Shown piece by piece: positions 26,025 through 36,022 of a DNA stretch of 64,000 nt. Location: positions 146,333 to 210,332 of the forward strand of contig NZ_AZQN01000010.1 in NCBI RefSeq assembly GCF_000566685.1, read 5' to 3'. Numbering within the stretch: the first letter of the stretch is position 1; each line of letters begins with the position of its first letter. The notes beneath the pieces were generated by a model. It had not been told where the DNA came from. It did not search any database and was given only the letters and a program-made list of their open reading frames with translations. A program made the position numbers and the translations under genes. The stretch comes from Dyadobacter tibetensis Y620-1 (lineage in GTDB: Bacteria; Bacteroidota; Bacteroidia; Cytophagales; Spirosomataceae).

Positions 26025-27641
26025 TTGGAAACTTCTATACTCTTTAAGTCAGCGCTGCTAATTATAAGTCTGCTAATCACCATCTTTTTATGGGTAAGAG
26101 CGAGTAATCCACTAGAAACCGATAGGTCTGCTACCGCAAATTTGATTTTGGTGGCTCTGGTACTGCTCACCTTCTTATCCCGTTACTGCTATATGTCCGA
26201 TGTGGAGCCCAATGTTGATACAAGCACCTGGCTGGCATCGACCCTTTCATTGAGTGCGCTTCCAGATAAACTATGGTTACTTTTGAACTACACGGATTCC
26301 CGTCCGCTCACGGTATTGCCAATTTGGCTTTCCTATTCCCTGGGAGCACCTCTTACCTATACCATGGCAGAGATAGTAGGATTGATATTTTGGCTGATTT
26401 CAATCGTTTTTTTTTATCGCAGTCTATGCTTATTTATTCACCCATCTATAGGCCTCCTTTTGGTCTGGTCCATATGCCTGCTGATTGGGACCACCTCGTA
26501 TAATGATCATATCGCCTATAATTCAGAGCATTTAAGTATTTTGGTTCTGACGATGTGCTCGTATGGGTATTTGAAGATGGAGAAAACTGGATCTATTACC
26601 ATCCCGGCCGCTGTTTTGCTAGGGGGAGCCCTCGGGAGCTTGCTTTATATTAAGTTTCAGAACGTTCCCATGGGCTTAGTCATTGCCGGAATGAGTCTGA
26701 TAAGTATAATACAACTCAAAAAGTGGTCCACCGCCATGCTTTTTATATTGAGTGGGCTCATGCCTACCATACTGATTAATATATACTTCTTAGCCAAGGG
26801 GAAGCTTAATGATTTCTGGGTCAACTATTTCTGGAATTATTTCTATTATTCGTACAGTACCCAATTCCAGTCGATGCCCGTGGAGGGGCGGTTTAATCCC
26901 TTTAGGATATTTTCATTTATTTTATACAGTTCACACTCCAGATTTTTCTTTATTGGTCTGCTTCTGGCCTTATTAGTAGTATCCATTTGGCGTGGTACTA
27001 CTTTCAAAAGGAGCACCGATTTTTCTCGTACAAATAAGAAATTTGCCGCTCTAATGTTGCTTAGTAGCTTATATGCCTGCCTACAAGCAGGAAATAATTT
27101 CGGCCATTATGTGTTGTACCTGTTCATTCCTTTAGCTTATCTGGTAGCGGTAATGATTGGGCGTTCCTCAGGAATGGCTCAGCTAATAGGTCTTGGATTG
27201 GTAATGAGCTTCTCATTTGTTCAAAGTGGACGGAATATCGTTGCCCGTCAGCCCCTTCAACCGCTTCCTTCCAACCATCTGGACCATGAGATTACCAGCA
27301 CGATTGTTGAGAACTCTAAGCCCGGGCAGCCCATTGTAATATGGGGTTGGGCTGACCGGTTCTATTATTTTTCAAAACGGCCTTCGGGCTATAGACTTCC
27401 GCATACTCATAACCTTTTCTTAGAATCAGACCTGAAGGTCTATCGCATTAAGAACTTTTTAGAAGACCTGGATAAAACGCGTCCCATCTTGTTTGCCGAT
27501 GCCGTTACCCCTAGTTTGTCCACCATGAGTGATATTGGGTATCGGTTTGAACATAATAAAAAAGTACGTGCGTATATTAACAAGCATTACCGCTATCTGA
27601 AAAATGTGAACGGAATGATTTTTTACAAACGAATTCAGTGA
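26025..27641 (+). CDS. Polytopic membrane protein, possible GT-C glycosyltransferase
   Basis: This 538-residue protein has about ten to twelve hydrophobic helices and a hydrophilic C-terminal segment of ~120 residues. The motif DVEPNVDTSTW in the first extracytoplasmic loop resembles the acidic loop of GT-C transferases that use lipid-linked sugars, so it may glycosylate a surface polymer. I cannot name the family firmly. The start is a TTG at 26025: an in-frame stop lies six codons upstream, and the first internal ATG (residue 57) would remove the first helix. It diverges from the acyltransferase-like gene. Confidence 0.6.
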   Translation: METSILFKSALLIISLLITIFLWVRASNPLETDRSATANLILVALVLLTFLSRYCYMSDVEPNVDTSTWLASTLSLSALPDKLWLLLNYTDSRPLTVLPIWLSYSLGAPLTYTMAEIVGLIFWLISIVFFYRSLCLFIHPSIGLLLVWSICLLIGTTSYNDHIAYNSEHLSILVLTMCSYGYLKMEKTGSITIPAAVLLGGALGSLLYIKFQNVPMGLVIAGMSLISIIQLKKWSTAMLFILSGLMPTILINIYFLAKGKLNDFWVNYFWNYFYYSYSTQFQSMPVEGRFNPFRIFSFILYSSHSRFFFIGLLLALLVVSIWRGTTFKRSTDFSRTNKKFAALMLLSSLYACLQAGNNFGHYVLYLFIPLAYLVAVMIGRSSGMAQLIGLGLVMSFSFVQSGRNIVARQPLQPLPSNHLDHEITSTIVENSKPGQPIVIWGWADRFYYFSKRPSGYRLPHTHNLFLESDLKVYRIKNFLEDLDKTRPILFADAVTPSLSTMSDIGYRFEHNKKVRAYINKHYRYLKNVNGMIFYKRIQ

Positions 27642-27720
27642 AAAGAGAGATATTTCCCTGAGCAAATACGATATGCAACAAATCCACGTTGGGTAAATCG
27701 TAATTTAAACATCAATTTTC

Positions 27721-28116
27721 ATGAAAATTAATAAACTAAAGATCTTCGCTTTGGCGATGATTTTAATTTGTTTGGGAAATGCCCATACCTATGCACAGTC
27801 TAATCGGGAAGAGACCCAGACAGAGCTGGCTCAGAGCAAATTGAACACCCGGAGGTTCGACAAAAATTTGGAGCGATATAAAACGGAGTTAGATCTTACA
27901 AAGAAGCAGGTAAAACAGCTTTCGAAAATCGATAAAAGATATACTCGTCTCGATCGTAAATTGGACCGTAAAGGTGGGTCTCGCAAGGATAGTCGCACCT
28001 TAGCCACCCAGAAAAGGGAGGAAATGATAGAGGTTCTAAATTCACAGCAGCAGGAACAGCTAGAAGCCCTGATCAAAAAGGGAAGGTTTAGTTTTGATCA
28101 CTGGTTTGGGAAATAG
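27721..28116 (+). CDS. Small exported helical protein (Spy/LTXXQ-like pattern)
   Basis: This 131-residue protein has a signal peptide (IFALAMILICLGNAHTYAQ) and a very polar, Lys/Arg/Glu-rich helical mature part. The pattern DLTKKQVKQLSKID and a second VLNSQQQEQLEAL recalls the LTxxQ motifs of periplasmic Spy/CpxP-like proteins, which bind unfolded proteins or metals. It could equally be an unrelated coiled-coil protein. It stands 80 bases behind the membrane protein on the same strand. Confidence 0.65.
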   Translation: MKINKLKIFALAMILICLGNAHTYAQSNREETQTELAQSKLNTRRFDKNLERYKTELDLTKKQVKQLSKIDKRYTRLDRKLDRKGGSRKDSRTLATQKREEMIEVLNSQQQEQLEALIKKGRFSFDHWFGK

Positions 28117-28147
28117 ATGGAATGGGATGTCATTGACATCTCATTCC
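28117..28147. terminator. Shared hairpin between convergent genes
   Basis: GGAATGGGATGTC-ATT-GACATCTCATTCC forms a nearly perfect hairpin between the small exported protein and sbcC and overlaps the sbcC stop codon. There is no clear T run, so terminator function is tentative. Confidence 0.45.
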
Positions 28148-31100
28148 CAGCTTGCCAGTATTTTGCTACCCGTATCACTTTCCTGGATTTTCAGATAGGT
28201 CTGTATTTCCTGCTGAAGTTCCTCTACATGACTAATGATACCTACGATCCTATTCTCTCTACGAAGGGACTTTAAGGTTTCAAAAACTGTTGCGAGTGCA
28301 GCTTTGTCGAGCGAACCGAAACCTTCGTCTAAGAAGAAGAAGTTATGTTTGGAGGCATTTCGAACATGGATATGATCGGCCAATGCCAGGGCCAGAGATA
28401 GGGCGGCTTGGAACTTCTGCCCTCCCGAAAGGGTCTTGAGTAAACGTAAATGGCCTCCATTCAGCAAGTCTCGTACCCAGAAGCTATTGCCCTCACCAAG
28501 TTCGAGGTGCAGCTGCTGGTGGGTCATCTGGTGGAATCTGGCATTTGCGGCTTGGATAAGATTTTGCAGATAAATACTAGAAGCATAATCCACGAAGCCA
28601 CTGGATCGAAACAGTTTGGCCAAGTCATTCAAATGATTTTTGCGAATTTCTAACTTCTCATGTTCCTTCAATAAGGTGGTACGTCGGAGCAGGTCGTCCT
28701 GCAAATTCTTTATGAGTCCTTCCAGCTGACCTTCTACCTTATGGTTATTCTGAAGCTGTTGGGTAAGCTCAGCAACCCTGCGATTTGTTGTGTCATGCAA
28801 TTGTGGATCGTAATCCGCCAGAGGATTCTGAGCCTGATGATAGGCCAGGTCACGTCGGATATTATGAAGCTCTAAGTCGAATTCATCCAGTTCCTTCCGC
28901 TCCTGCGCCAAATCTAAAGCCTGGTCCAGAATCTTTTCTACCCAGTTTTCAGAGTCGAATCGATGTTTTACTAGCAGGCTTTGCAGCGATTCTTCAAGGA
29001 GCATCATTTCCTGTTGGTTTCCGTTTATTGTTCGCTCCAAGCTGCTCTTTTCACCGGCTATATTACTTATCTCTTTGTCGGTAGCCGCAATAAGGCCCTC
29101 CACCTTTTCGAAATTTTGTATGATTTCTGAATGCTGATCCTTTAAGGATGCGACCTGCATTGCCAAGGCTTCGTTTTCCAGCTCCAGGTAGTCTTCGAGT
29201 CTGATCTGCTGAAGTTGAGATATTAATGTATCCATGGTGTTGCTAGCCTTGAGCAAATCGTCCTTAAGTTTTTGTAAAGGGCGCTCGAATTTTTCCAGAA
29301 TCTCAGTCTCAGAATTTTCTATCAGGCTATTGGTTTCTTTAAGGGAGAGCTCCTGAGATTTTATTTTTTCTTGGAGTCCCTCCAGCTTTTGGACATAGAC
29401 CTTAAAAGGCGTCGGATCTTTTTTGTCAAACTGATTCCAAGTAAAATCCTTTTCGTGTGTTTCAACAGCATTTTTTGCTTCGTCCCAGCGCAGCCGGAGC
29501 GCTTTCTTCTGAGCCTCAATGCTGGCAGATGTTTGAAACAGACGGTCCATGGGAGTCAGTTCCTTACGAAGTTCTTGCTCCTGATTTTGTAACTTCTCTT
29601 TTTGTTCCTGGATGTTTTTTAATAAATTTTCATATTCTCCCTTCTGATGCTGCCCTATGGCCGGATGGTGTTCTGATCCGCATAGCGGGCAAGGCTCACC
29701 TTCCTGAAGATCTGTAGCAAAGAGCTGGAGTCGGGCTTTGGTTTGCGTTTCAATATATCGCGCATCAATTTCAACCAATTCTCTGTTATACCGCGCTAAG
29801 GTATCTACAAGTTTCGATTCGAAAATCGGAAGATCGCAATCCAAAGGTAGATCTAGCTGGAAGTTTTTCGACAAGGTTTGCAGCTTGTCTTTTAGAGTCT
29901 CCTGATGCGTTATTTGCTGAGCATTAAGTTCGCTAGCTTCTTTATAGGTATTGGCTTTGTTAACAGATAGCACGCTCATAGTGGCATACCACGAGTTTAT
30001 TCTCCCCACTTCTGCAAAATCGGGCAGGTTATTTTTGAGTGCTTCGTTATCCTTTTCCAGTTGTTGGCGCCTGCGCTTAAGCTCATTGAGTTCCTCTTTT
30101 TTCTTTTGCAACAGGCCTTCCCCCTTTTCAAGAGAAGCGTACAATTTTTTTGAAAAAATGCGCTGCTCCTTTATCTGTACGACTTTCTCTAATTCACTAA
30201 CCTGTTTTAAGAGTACTTCCCGATTTTCATAGGAGGGTTTAAGTCGGTTTTTTTCCACTTGGGCCTGGGATAAGTTGTGGCCAAGCTTTTGTAATTGATA
30301 ATTAATTTGTTCCTGCCGTGCTTTATCCTTTTCCAGGCTACTATTTAGTCGTTTTTTCTGATCGAGCAGGTGTTTGAAATGAATGGCACATATTTCGTAA
30401 ATAGCAAATTTCTCTCTACGGCTTTGCATAAATGCTTCCCTTTCCTTGAGCTTCAGGAGTTGTTTCTCTAAGGCCTGAATGGTCTCTATTGCCAGTTTTT
30501 GCTTATGATAGGTCTCTGCAAGTTTGGATTGTACCAATAGTTCTTCCTTTCGCTCGGCCATTTGGCTCCTCAGGTTTTTGAGCTTTTCTTCCTCTGCGGC
30601 AATCACATCTGTCGTCACTTCGGCGATGCTGCTCAGCTGTCCTTCCACATGAGCGAGCATTTCTTTGTTCTGCCCTTGTAAAGTTGACACCGTCCTACTC
30701 AGGTCGTATTTCTCTAATTGAAAAAGCTCCTTCATCATTCTGGTGCGGTCGGCATCGCGAAGCTCAATAAATTCCTGAAAACGCCCCTGTGGAATAATGA
30801 TGGTACGTCGAAAATTGTCATAACTGAGGCCTATGATAGCCTCAGTGGTTTCTCCCTCCGGAAGGGGCTCCCATAGTTCATTTTTCCAACGGTATCCTTT
30901 CCTTTCAAATGTTTTAACATCCTTAAAGTTTTTACTATTTCTTCGCCCTTTTACGGTGAAGCGATAGCGATTCCCATCCTTGCCGGCAATACATTCGAAG
31001 TCGATCAGGAGCTCGTCCGAACGTAGGTTCATCATATTATAGGTGCGGTCGTCGCCAGACTTATTCAGACGCTCTGTATCACCATAGAGTGCAAAGGTAA

Positions 31101-31242
31101 TGGCTTCTAAAATGGACGACTTTCCACTACCTACCGATCCAAATATACCAAATAAGGCTGCATTGGTGAGGGGGTCAAAGTGAATCTCCTGTTCCTGTTG
31201 GTATGAGTATAAACCTTTTATTTTGAGGTGCTTAGGAATCAT
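28141..31242 (-). CDS. sbcC: SbcC/Rad50-type SMC-like nuclease subunit
   Basis: This 1033-residue ATPase processes DNA ends and hairpins together with the SbcD nuclease. It has Walker A GSVGSGKSS near residue 38, long coiled coils, the zinc-hook CPLCGSEHH near residue 518, the ABC signature LSGGQKFQAALSLALA and Walker B FFFLDEGFGSLD. All functional motifs are intact and the length is typical. The sbcD partner, usually directly upstream, is absent here: upstream lies the GH3-auxin family gene, 34 bases away on the same strand. The nuclease subunit must be encoded elsewhere. Confidence 0.93.
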   Translation of the reverse strand: MIPKHLKIKGLYSYQQEQEIHFDPLTNAALFGIFGSVGSGKSSILEAITFALYGDTERLNKSGDDRTYNMMNLRSDELLIDFECIAGKDGNRYRFTVKGRRNSKNFKDVKTFERKGYRWKNELWEPLPEGETTEAIIGLSYDNFRRTIIIPQGRFQEFIELRDADRTRMMKELFQLEKYDLSRTVSTLQGQNKEMLAHVEGQLSSIAEVTTDVIAAEEEKLKNLRSQMAERKEELLVQSKLAETYHKQKLAIETIQALEKQLLKLKEREAFMQSRREKFAIYEICAIHFKHLLDQKKRLNSSLEKDKARQEQINYQLQKLGHNLSQAQVEKNRLKPSYENREVLLKQVSELEKVVQIKEQRIFSKKLYASLEKGEGLLQKKKEELNELKRRRQQLEKDNEALKNNLPDFAEVGRINSWYATMSVLSVNKANTYKEASELNAQQITHQETLKDKLQTLSKNFQLDLPLDCDLPIFESKLVDTLARYNRELVEIDARYIETQTKARLQLFATDLQEGEPCPLCGSEHHPAIGQHQKGEYENLLKNIQEQKEKLQNQEQELRKELTPMDRLFQTSASIEAQKKALRLRWDEAKNAVETHEKDFTWNQFDKKDPTPFKVYVQKLEGLQEKIKSQELSLKETNSLIENSETEILEKFERPLQKLKDDLLKASNTMDTLISQLQQIRLEDYLELENEALAMQVASLKDQHSEIIQNFEKVEGLIAATDKEISNIAGEKSSLERTINGNQQEMMLLEESLQSLLVKHRFDSENWVEKILDQALDLAQERKELDEFDLELHNIRRDLAYHQAQNPLADYDPQLHDTTNRRVAELTQQLQNNHKVEGQLEGLIKNLQDDLLRRTTLLKEHEKLEIRKNHLNDLAKLFRSSGFVDYASSIYLQNLIQAANARFHQMTHQQLHLELGEGNSFWVRDLLNGGHLRLLKTLSGGQKFQAALSLALALADHIHVRNASKHNFFFLDEGFGSLDKAALATVFETLKSLRRENRIVGIISHVEELQQEIQTYLKIQESDTGSKILASWE

Positions 31243-31276
31243 TTATGTTTCAGGGGGTAATGGTTTCAGGCCTTGA

Positions 31277-32812
31277 TCAGGCTCCAGGTTGTTGCGCTTC
31301 CAAAATGGCCAGCAGATCGTCCAGATAGGAGCGATCGTTACTAAGACGGGGCACCTTGTTCTGCCCCCCTAGCTTATTGCGACTACCCATCCAGTTATAG
31401 AATGTGCCGGCTGGAACCACATGAATGAGAGGGGAAAGCAAGGCCATGTCTTTGTATCGCTTGGCATCGTAGTCGGAGTTTACCTGGCGGAGAGATTCGT
31501 CCAGCACCCGGTTAAATTGCTCCTGGTCGTCTGGTGACTTACTGAATTCTATGATCCATTCATGACGTCCCCGGGAACCGTCGCCCATATAGACGGGGCC
31601 GGCGGTATAATTAGCCACGAGTGAGTCAGTCTGGTTGGCAGCCGTTTTAATGGCATGATCGGCGTTCTCGACGATTACCTCTTCCCCGAATGCATTGATA
31701 AAATGTTTGGTTCTGCCACTTACCTTGAGCCTAAAAGGCTCAACAGAGGTGAATTTGATCGTGTCGCCGATGAGATACCGCCATAGGCCGGCATTTGTGG
31801 AGATTACCAGGGCATAATTAACCCCTACTTCCACCTCATCAAGTAGCAGCGCCTTAGGATGCTTAAGTCCTACCTGATCTAGGGGTAAAAATTCGTAGAA
31901 TATACCATAATCGAGCATCAATAGCATTTCACCCACTTTATCCATATCATCCTGAATGGCAAAAAATCCTTCGGAGGCACTATATGTTTCCAGGTAACCC
32001 ACTTTGGAGGATGGAAAATATTTTTGGGTAAAAAGGTCCCGATAGGGCTCAAACGATACTGCTCCGTGGACAAACACTTCGAACTCTGGCCATATCTCTA
32101 ATAAGTTACTTTTGTTATTGCGCTCCAGAATCTGATCTAGTAACACGATGGTCCAGGTGGGTACACCCAGAATGCTGGTTACATTTTCTTGAGAGCAGAT
32201 TTCCGCCATTTTTTCCAATTTCGTTTCCCAGTGATCCATTAGAGCTACTTCCAGAGGGGGAGTACGCATAATTTCCCCCCATGCAGGCAGGTTTTGCATG
32301 ATCACGGCCGACACATCCCCCACCTGGGTGTAGTCGTCGAAAGGGTTGGCATGTAAAGTTCCTCCTATGGATAGCCCTTTACCGTCGAAAACCTTGGTGT
32401 CCGGCCGATTCTGGATCAATAGGGTCATCATGTCTTTGCCTCCCTCATAGTGGCATTCTTCCAGCGCTTCGGGGGAGACAGGGAGGAATTTGCTGCGCGC
32501 ATTGGTGGTGCCCGACGACTTGGAGAACCATTCTATAGAAGAAGGCCAGAGCACATTGGGTTCGCCCTTCAATACCCTTTCGATATAAGGATACAAATCT
32601 TCATAAGTCGAAACGGGTACTTGTTCTTGAAATTCTTTGACCGTTTTGATCTGGCCGTAGTTGTATTTTGCACCCCATTCGGTATAGCGTGCCGTTTCAA
32701 GCAACTCGGTAAACATCCGCAGCTGGGTTTCAATAGGACTTTTCTTGAATAATTCGATTCTTTCGTACCGACGTTTGAGAAACCAGACCGTCATGTCATT
32801 TACCAGCTTCAT
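31277..32812 (-). CDS. GH3 auxin-responsive family acyl-adenylate-type enzyme
   Basis: This 511-residue soluble protein belongs to the bacterial branch of the plant GH3 family, part of the acyl-adenylating superfamily that joins carboxylates to amino acids. The N-terminus has VSTYEDLYPYIERVLKGE, and the ATP-binding core has WFSKSSGTTNARSKFLPVS, with SSGTT as the phosphate loop. Later come YSASEGFFAIQ and YLIGDTIKFT. The substrate in Bacteroidota is not known. It is transcribed towards sbcC with a gap of only 34 bases. Confidence 0.85.
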   Translation of the reverse strand: MKLVNDMTVWFLKRRYERIELFKKSPIETQLRMFTELLETARYTEWGAKYNYGQIKTVKEFQEQVPVSTYEDLYPYIERVLKGEPNVLWPSSIEWFSKSSGTTNARSKFLPVSPEALEECHYEGGKDMMTLLIQNRPDTKVFDGKGLSIGGTLHANPFDDYTQVGDVSAVIMQNLPAWGEIMRTPPLEVALMDHWETKLEKMAEICSQENVTSILGVPTWTIVLLDQILERNNKSNLLEIWPEFEVFVHGAVSFEPYRDLFTQKYFPSSKVGYLETYSASEGFFAIQDDMDKVGEMLLMLDYGIFYEFLPLDQVGLKHPKALLLDEVEVGVNYALVISTNAGLWRYLIGDTIKFTSVEPFRLKVSGRTKHFINAFGEEVIVENADHAIKTAANQTDSLVANYTAGPVYMGDGSRGRHEWIIEFSKSPDDQEQFNRVLDESLRQVNSDYDAKRYKDMALLSPLIHVVPAGTFYNWMGSRNKLGGQNKVPRLSNDRSYLDDLLAILEAQQPGA

Positions 32813-32860
32813 AGGCGTTTCATAAGATTGAGAATAGGTGTTTCAATTGGTAAAAGTACT

Positions 32861-32904
32861 AAATAAAAATGGTGGGAGAATCGAACACCTGCGATTCCCC
32901 CACC
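32861..32904 (-). terminator. Terminator of the GlsB-type gene
   Basis: Arms GGTGGGAGAATCG (32871-32883) and CGATTCCCCCACC (32892-32904) pair almost perfectly. On the minus strand they are followed by ATTTTTATTT. Confidence 0.75.
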
Positions 32905-32923
32905 TCAAGAGTTCTGATCTAAA

Positions 32924-33178
32924 TCAGGATTTCTTACTAAATTTTCTATACAAAAATAATACCAGCACTGCGCCAAGTACGGCAATTAGTAGGCTGCCTA
33001 TATTAAATCCATCTACGGCGCCGAAACCTAGCAGTGAAGAAATAAAGCCTCCGAGCACTCCGCCTACGATACCAATGATGATAGTGACAAAAAAGCCACC
33101 AGGATCTTCACCAGGATGAATGGCCTTGGCGACTACCCCGGCAATAAGCCCAATGATGATCCATGTTAAAATTCCCAT
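32924..33178 (-). CDS. GlsB/YeaQ/YmgE-family small stress membrane protein
   Basis: This 84-residue inner-membrane protein has three hydrophobic helices and Gly-rich turns. MGILTWIIIGLIAGVVAKA, HPGEDPGGFFVTIIIGIVGG and the C-terminal helix before FRKFSKK-like YRKFSKKS match the transglycosylase-associated family. Members are induced by general stress; the molecular role is unsettled. It has its own terminator and is followed by the GH3-auxin family gene. Confidence 0.88.
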   Translation of the reverse strand: MGILTWIIIGLIAGVVAKAIHPGEDPGGFFVTIIIGIVGGVLGGFISSLLGFGAVDGFNIGSLLIAVLGAVLVLFLYRKFSKKS

Positions 33179-33263
33179 AAGTTACTTTGTTTAGGTATGT
33201 ACATGTTGAAAACCTAAATATAGTAAAATCCACGAAATGTACTAGATTTTTGCTTGATTCTTG

Positions 33264-34643
33264 CTAGTCAAAAAACATATTGCTGCCCCATGCATTTTGA
33301 GAAAATGAAGAGAAAATGTCTGTTGCAGGTAGTTGTGGACTTTCCACCTTACGCACTGTTCTGGAACCCACAATTTTAAAAAGTGCCTCAGAAAGCAGAG
33401 GATCCCGGGGGTCACCGAAAGGGAATAACAGCAATCCTTCCTTAACACTTACCTCTGGAATAAAGCCTCCAGAGTAGTCGGACTGCATTAAGCTGTTGAA
33501 GGACTTGGTGACAATGGGCTGGAGGCCATAGGTAATGCCTGCCTTCTCATTGGATATGGTGATGGAACCTACATTCTTGCCCGCCGTAATCCCCCCGATC
33601 ACAGTTACTTCCATAAAAGGTTTTAATCCGTTGATAAGAAGCTCACTGGCCGATGCCGTACCTGTTGAGGTCAGCACGATCAGATGATCAAGCTGACTCC
33701 CTATGCTTTGGCTTACTGGGCTAAAGGTTTCGTAGAAAAATGTTTCTTTAAATTCCTTGAGAAGGGCAGGAGTAACGGTCTTATTATATTCTTTAATGTA
33801 AAATTTATCCTGGGCAGTGACACGGCCTATCAGGCTTGCCAAATGCGTAGCGGAACTGACATATCCGCCAGAATTATAACGCAGATCTAGAATTAAGGAT
33901 CGTACATTATTGTTTTTGAAATTCCCGATTTTCTCCGTTAGCTTTTTGTCGTAAGCTTTGTTATCCGCTTTATAAGGTTCGGGATTGAACTGGTTGTATA
34001 CCAAATACCCGATTTTTTTTCCATTAATCTGGTAGAGACTATCGAAAAAGACCGGGTCTGATTGTACCTCAACCTTAGTAATAGTTTTAGGCTGGTCGCT
34101 ATTGATGAGGTTGCCCTGGTTATCCATGGTTGCCAGGGTATAGGTGAGAGGCCCTTCGCTGTTGAGCAACTTGGAATAATTATCTGCCGTGAGTGGTTGA
34201 TTAGCAATTCCAGTAAAAAAATCTCCACGCTTAATTCCCACTGCCGCAGCAGGCGAACCGGGCACTACGTATTGGACTAGGCCCACCACATTTTTGCTTC
34301 CGGTAGGGTAATAGAATAGACGGAATTCAATGCCCGTGCTTATTTTTATACCTCCCAAGCTGGATTTTAGCTCTTGGACATTCTCCTGGATCCAGGAAAA
34401 CCTGTCACCATCGGGCCGTAAATTTGCGTCGTACTTATAAAGTAAGGAGTTAAATAAATCGGTAGGCGATTGTGTTAGATCGGGTTTATCGGGCATTTTA
34501 TCATTCCAATAGTACCATTCTTTCATCATATCGTAGATCCATTGATTGGTCGTAGAAATGGTTGCGGGTTCTACTGTTTTGTCTTTGCAGCCCGCTGTTA
34601 CTCCTATCAGAAGAAGAAGTCCGAAAAATATTTTAGAGCTCAT
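33264..34643 (-). CDS. S41-family C-terminal processing peptidase, lipoprotein
   Basis: This 459-residue protein has a lipoprotein signal (lipobox TAGC, Cys near residue 19), an N-terminal helical region (WIYDMMKEWYYWNDKMPDKP), a PDZ domain (VQYVVPGSPAAAVGIKRGD) and the S41 protease core. The core contains RSLILDLRYNSGGYV and the nucleophile Ser in TSTGTASASELL near residue 334. The catalytic Lys is probably in TAGKNVGS. It should cleave proteins in the periplasm or at the surface. It begins three bases after the rocD stop codon, so both share a transcript. Confidence 0.9.
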   Translation of the reverse strand: MSSKIFFGLLLLIGVTAGCKDKTVEPATISTTNQWIYDMMKEWYYWNDKMPDKPDLTQSPTDLFNSLLYKYDANLRPDGDRFSWIQENVQELKSSLGGIKISTGIEFRLFYYPTGSKNVVGLVQYVVPGSPAAAVGIKRGDFFTGIANQPLTADNYSKLLNSEGPLTYTLATMDNQGNLINSDQPKTITKVEVQSDPVFFDSLYQINGKKIGYLVYNQFNPEPYKADNKAYDKKLTEKIGNFKNNNVRSLILDLRYNSGGYVSSATHLASLIGRVTAQDKFYIKEYNKTVTPALLKEFKETFFYETFSPVSQSIGSQLDHLIVLTSTGTASASELLINGLKPFMEVTVIGGITAGKNVGSITISNEKAGITYGLQPIVTKSFNSLMQSDYSGGFIPEVSVKEGLLLFPFGDPRDPLLSEALFKIVGSRTVRKVESPQLPATDIFSSFSQNAWGSNMFFD

Positions 34644-34646
34644 TGC

Positions 34647-35906
34647 TTAAAGCCTGTTAAATTGTATAAATACCTCAGCGATGATATCACAGGCCTGATT
34701 CATTTGTTCAGCGTTGATCACCAATGGAGGCGCAAAACGTATTTTATTGCCATGAGTGGGTTTGCATAACAGCCCTTTCTCCATCATCTGGTAACAGAGG
34801 GTATTGGCTGTATCGCTTTCCTCGCTGTCATTAATAACAATGGCATTGAGAAGTCCCTTTCCTCTAACGATTTCTATTAAAGAACATTGTTTTTGAAGAT
34901 CATGCATTCGGGAACGAAAAATCTGGCCCATAGCCTCGGCATTGGCGGCGAGGTCTTCCTCTTCTACCACCTTCAGGGCGGCCACTGCCACAGCACAAGC
35001 AAGGGGGTTTCCGCCAAAAGTAGACCCATGTTCCCCGGGCAAAATCGTCAGCATCACCTCATCGTTGGCAAGTGCCGCAGATACAGGAAACACCCCACCC
35101 GATAGCGCCTTGCCTAATACCAGAATGTCGGGTTTTACCCCTTCCCAGTCGCAGGCTAATTTTTTTCCGGTACGGCCAATCCCGGTTTGTACTTCATCGG
35201 CAATGAAAAGTACTTGATACTGGGTGCATAAATTACGGACTCCCTGGAGGTATCCTTCGTGGGGTACCACAACGCCCGCCTCTCCCTGTATAGGCTCCAC
35301 CATGAAGCCAGCAATATTAGGGTCACTTTTGAAGCAGCTTTCGAGGGCTTCTAGGTCGTTGTAAGGGATGATTTGAAAGCCTGGTAAAAATGGCCCGTAA
35401 TGAGTGGTACTGGAGGGATCGGTGGAAGAGGATACCGCGGCTAAGGTCCGTCCCCAGAAATTTCCGGATACATATACCATTTTCGCCTGGTCGGTGGGAA
35501 CCCCCTTGACCTTATAGGCCCACTTCCGAGTCAATTTTAAAGCAGTCTCTCCAGCTTCAACTCCTGAATTCATCATCAATACTTTGTCGTAGCCAAAGTA
35601 CTCGGCCATATATTGCTCGCAAGGCCCTAACTGGTCATTATAGAAAGCCCGGGAAGTCAAAGTGAGTTTCTGGGCCTGGTTTATTAATGCCTGAATTATT
35701 TTCGGGTGACAGTGACCTTGACTCACGGCGCTATAGGCCGAAAGGAAGTCCAGATACTCCTTGCCCTCCACATCCCAGACATGAACGCCCCGGCCTTTAT
35801 TGAGTACGACGGACATGGGTTTGTAATTATGGGCCCCAAAGCGAAGCTCCAGGTCAATGGCTTGTTGGGAAGTAGGATGTGGTATGGTTGCCGAAAAGTC
35901 AGACAT
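34647..35906 (-). CDS. rocD: Ornithine aminotransferase
   Basis: This 419-residue PLP enzyme converts ornithine and 2-oxoglutarate to glutamate semialdehyde and glutamate. It starts with the family hallmark FGAHNYKPMSVVLNKGRG, followed by DFLSAYSAVSQGHCHP. The PLP Lys is in LVLGKALSGGVFP near residue 263, the aspartate in IADEVQTGIGRTGK, and the C-terminus has GLLCKPTHGNKIRFAPPLVI. All these are typical of ornithine rather than acetylornithine aminotransferases. It is the first gene of a two-gene unit with the S41 protease. Confidence 0.93.
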   Translation of the reverse strand: MSDFSATIPHPTSQQAIDLELRFGAHNYKPMSVVLNKGRGVHVWDVEGKEYLDFLSAYSAVSQGHCHPKIIQALINQAQKLTLTSRAFYNDQLGPCEQYMAEYFGYDKVLMMNSGVEAGETALKLTRKWAYKVKGVPTDQAKMVYVSGNFWGRTLAAVSSSTDPSSTTHYGPFLPGFQIIPYNDLEALESCFKSDPNIAGFMVEPIQGEAGVVVPHEGYLQGVRNLCTQYQVLFIADEVQTGIGRTGKKLACDWEGVKPDILVLGKALSGGVFPVSAALANDEVMLTILPGEHGSTFGGNPLACAVAVAALKVVEEEDLAANAEAMGQIFRSRMHDLQKQCSLIEIVRGKGLLNAIVINDSEESDTANTLCYQMMEKGLLCKPTHGNKIRFAPPLVINAEQMNQACDIIAEVFIQFNRL

Positions 35907-35984
35907 ATCGATTGGTTTTTAGGTTGGTACAGTACTGATGTAAAAATACAAAATACTTGGGTGATAAGTAAAATACGTACTTTA

Positions 35985-36015
35985 TTGTAACATAGATTTT
36001 TGTACCGTACTTTTG
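35985..36015 (+). promoter_or_regulatory. Promoter of the TPP riboswitch transcript
   Basis: TTG at 35985-35987, a 20-base spacer and TACTTTTG at 36008-36015 match the Bacteroidota promoter. Transcription would start just before the riboswitch. Confidence 0.6.
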
Positions 36016-36022
36016 TGGCATA

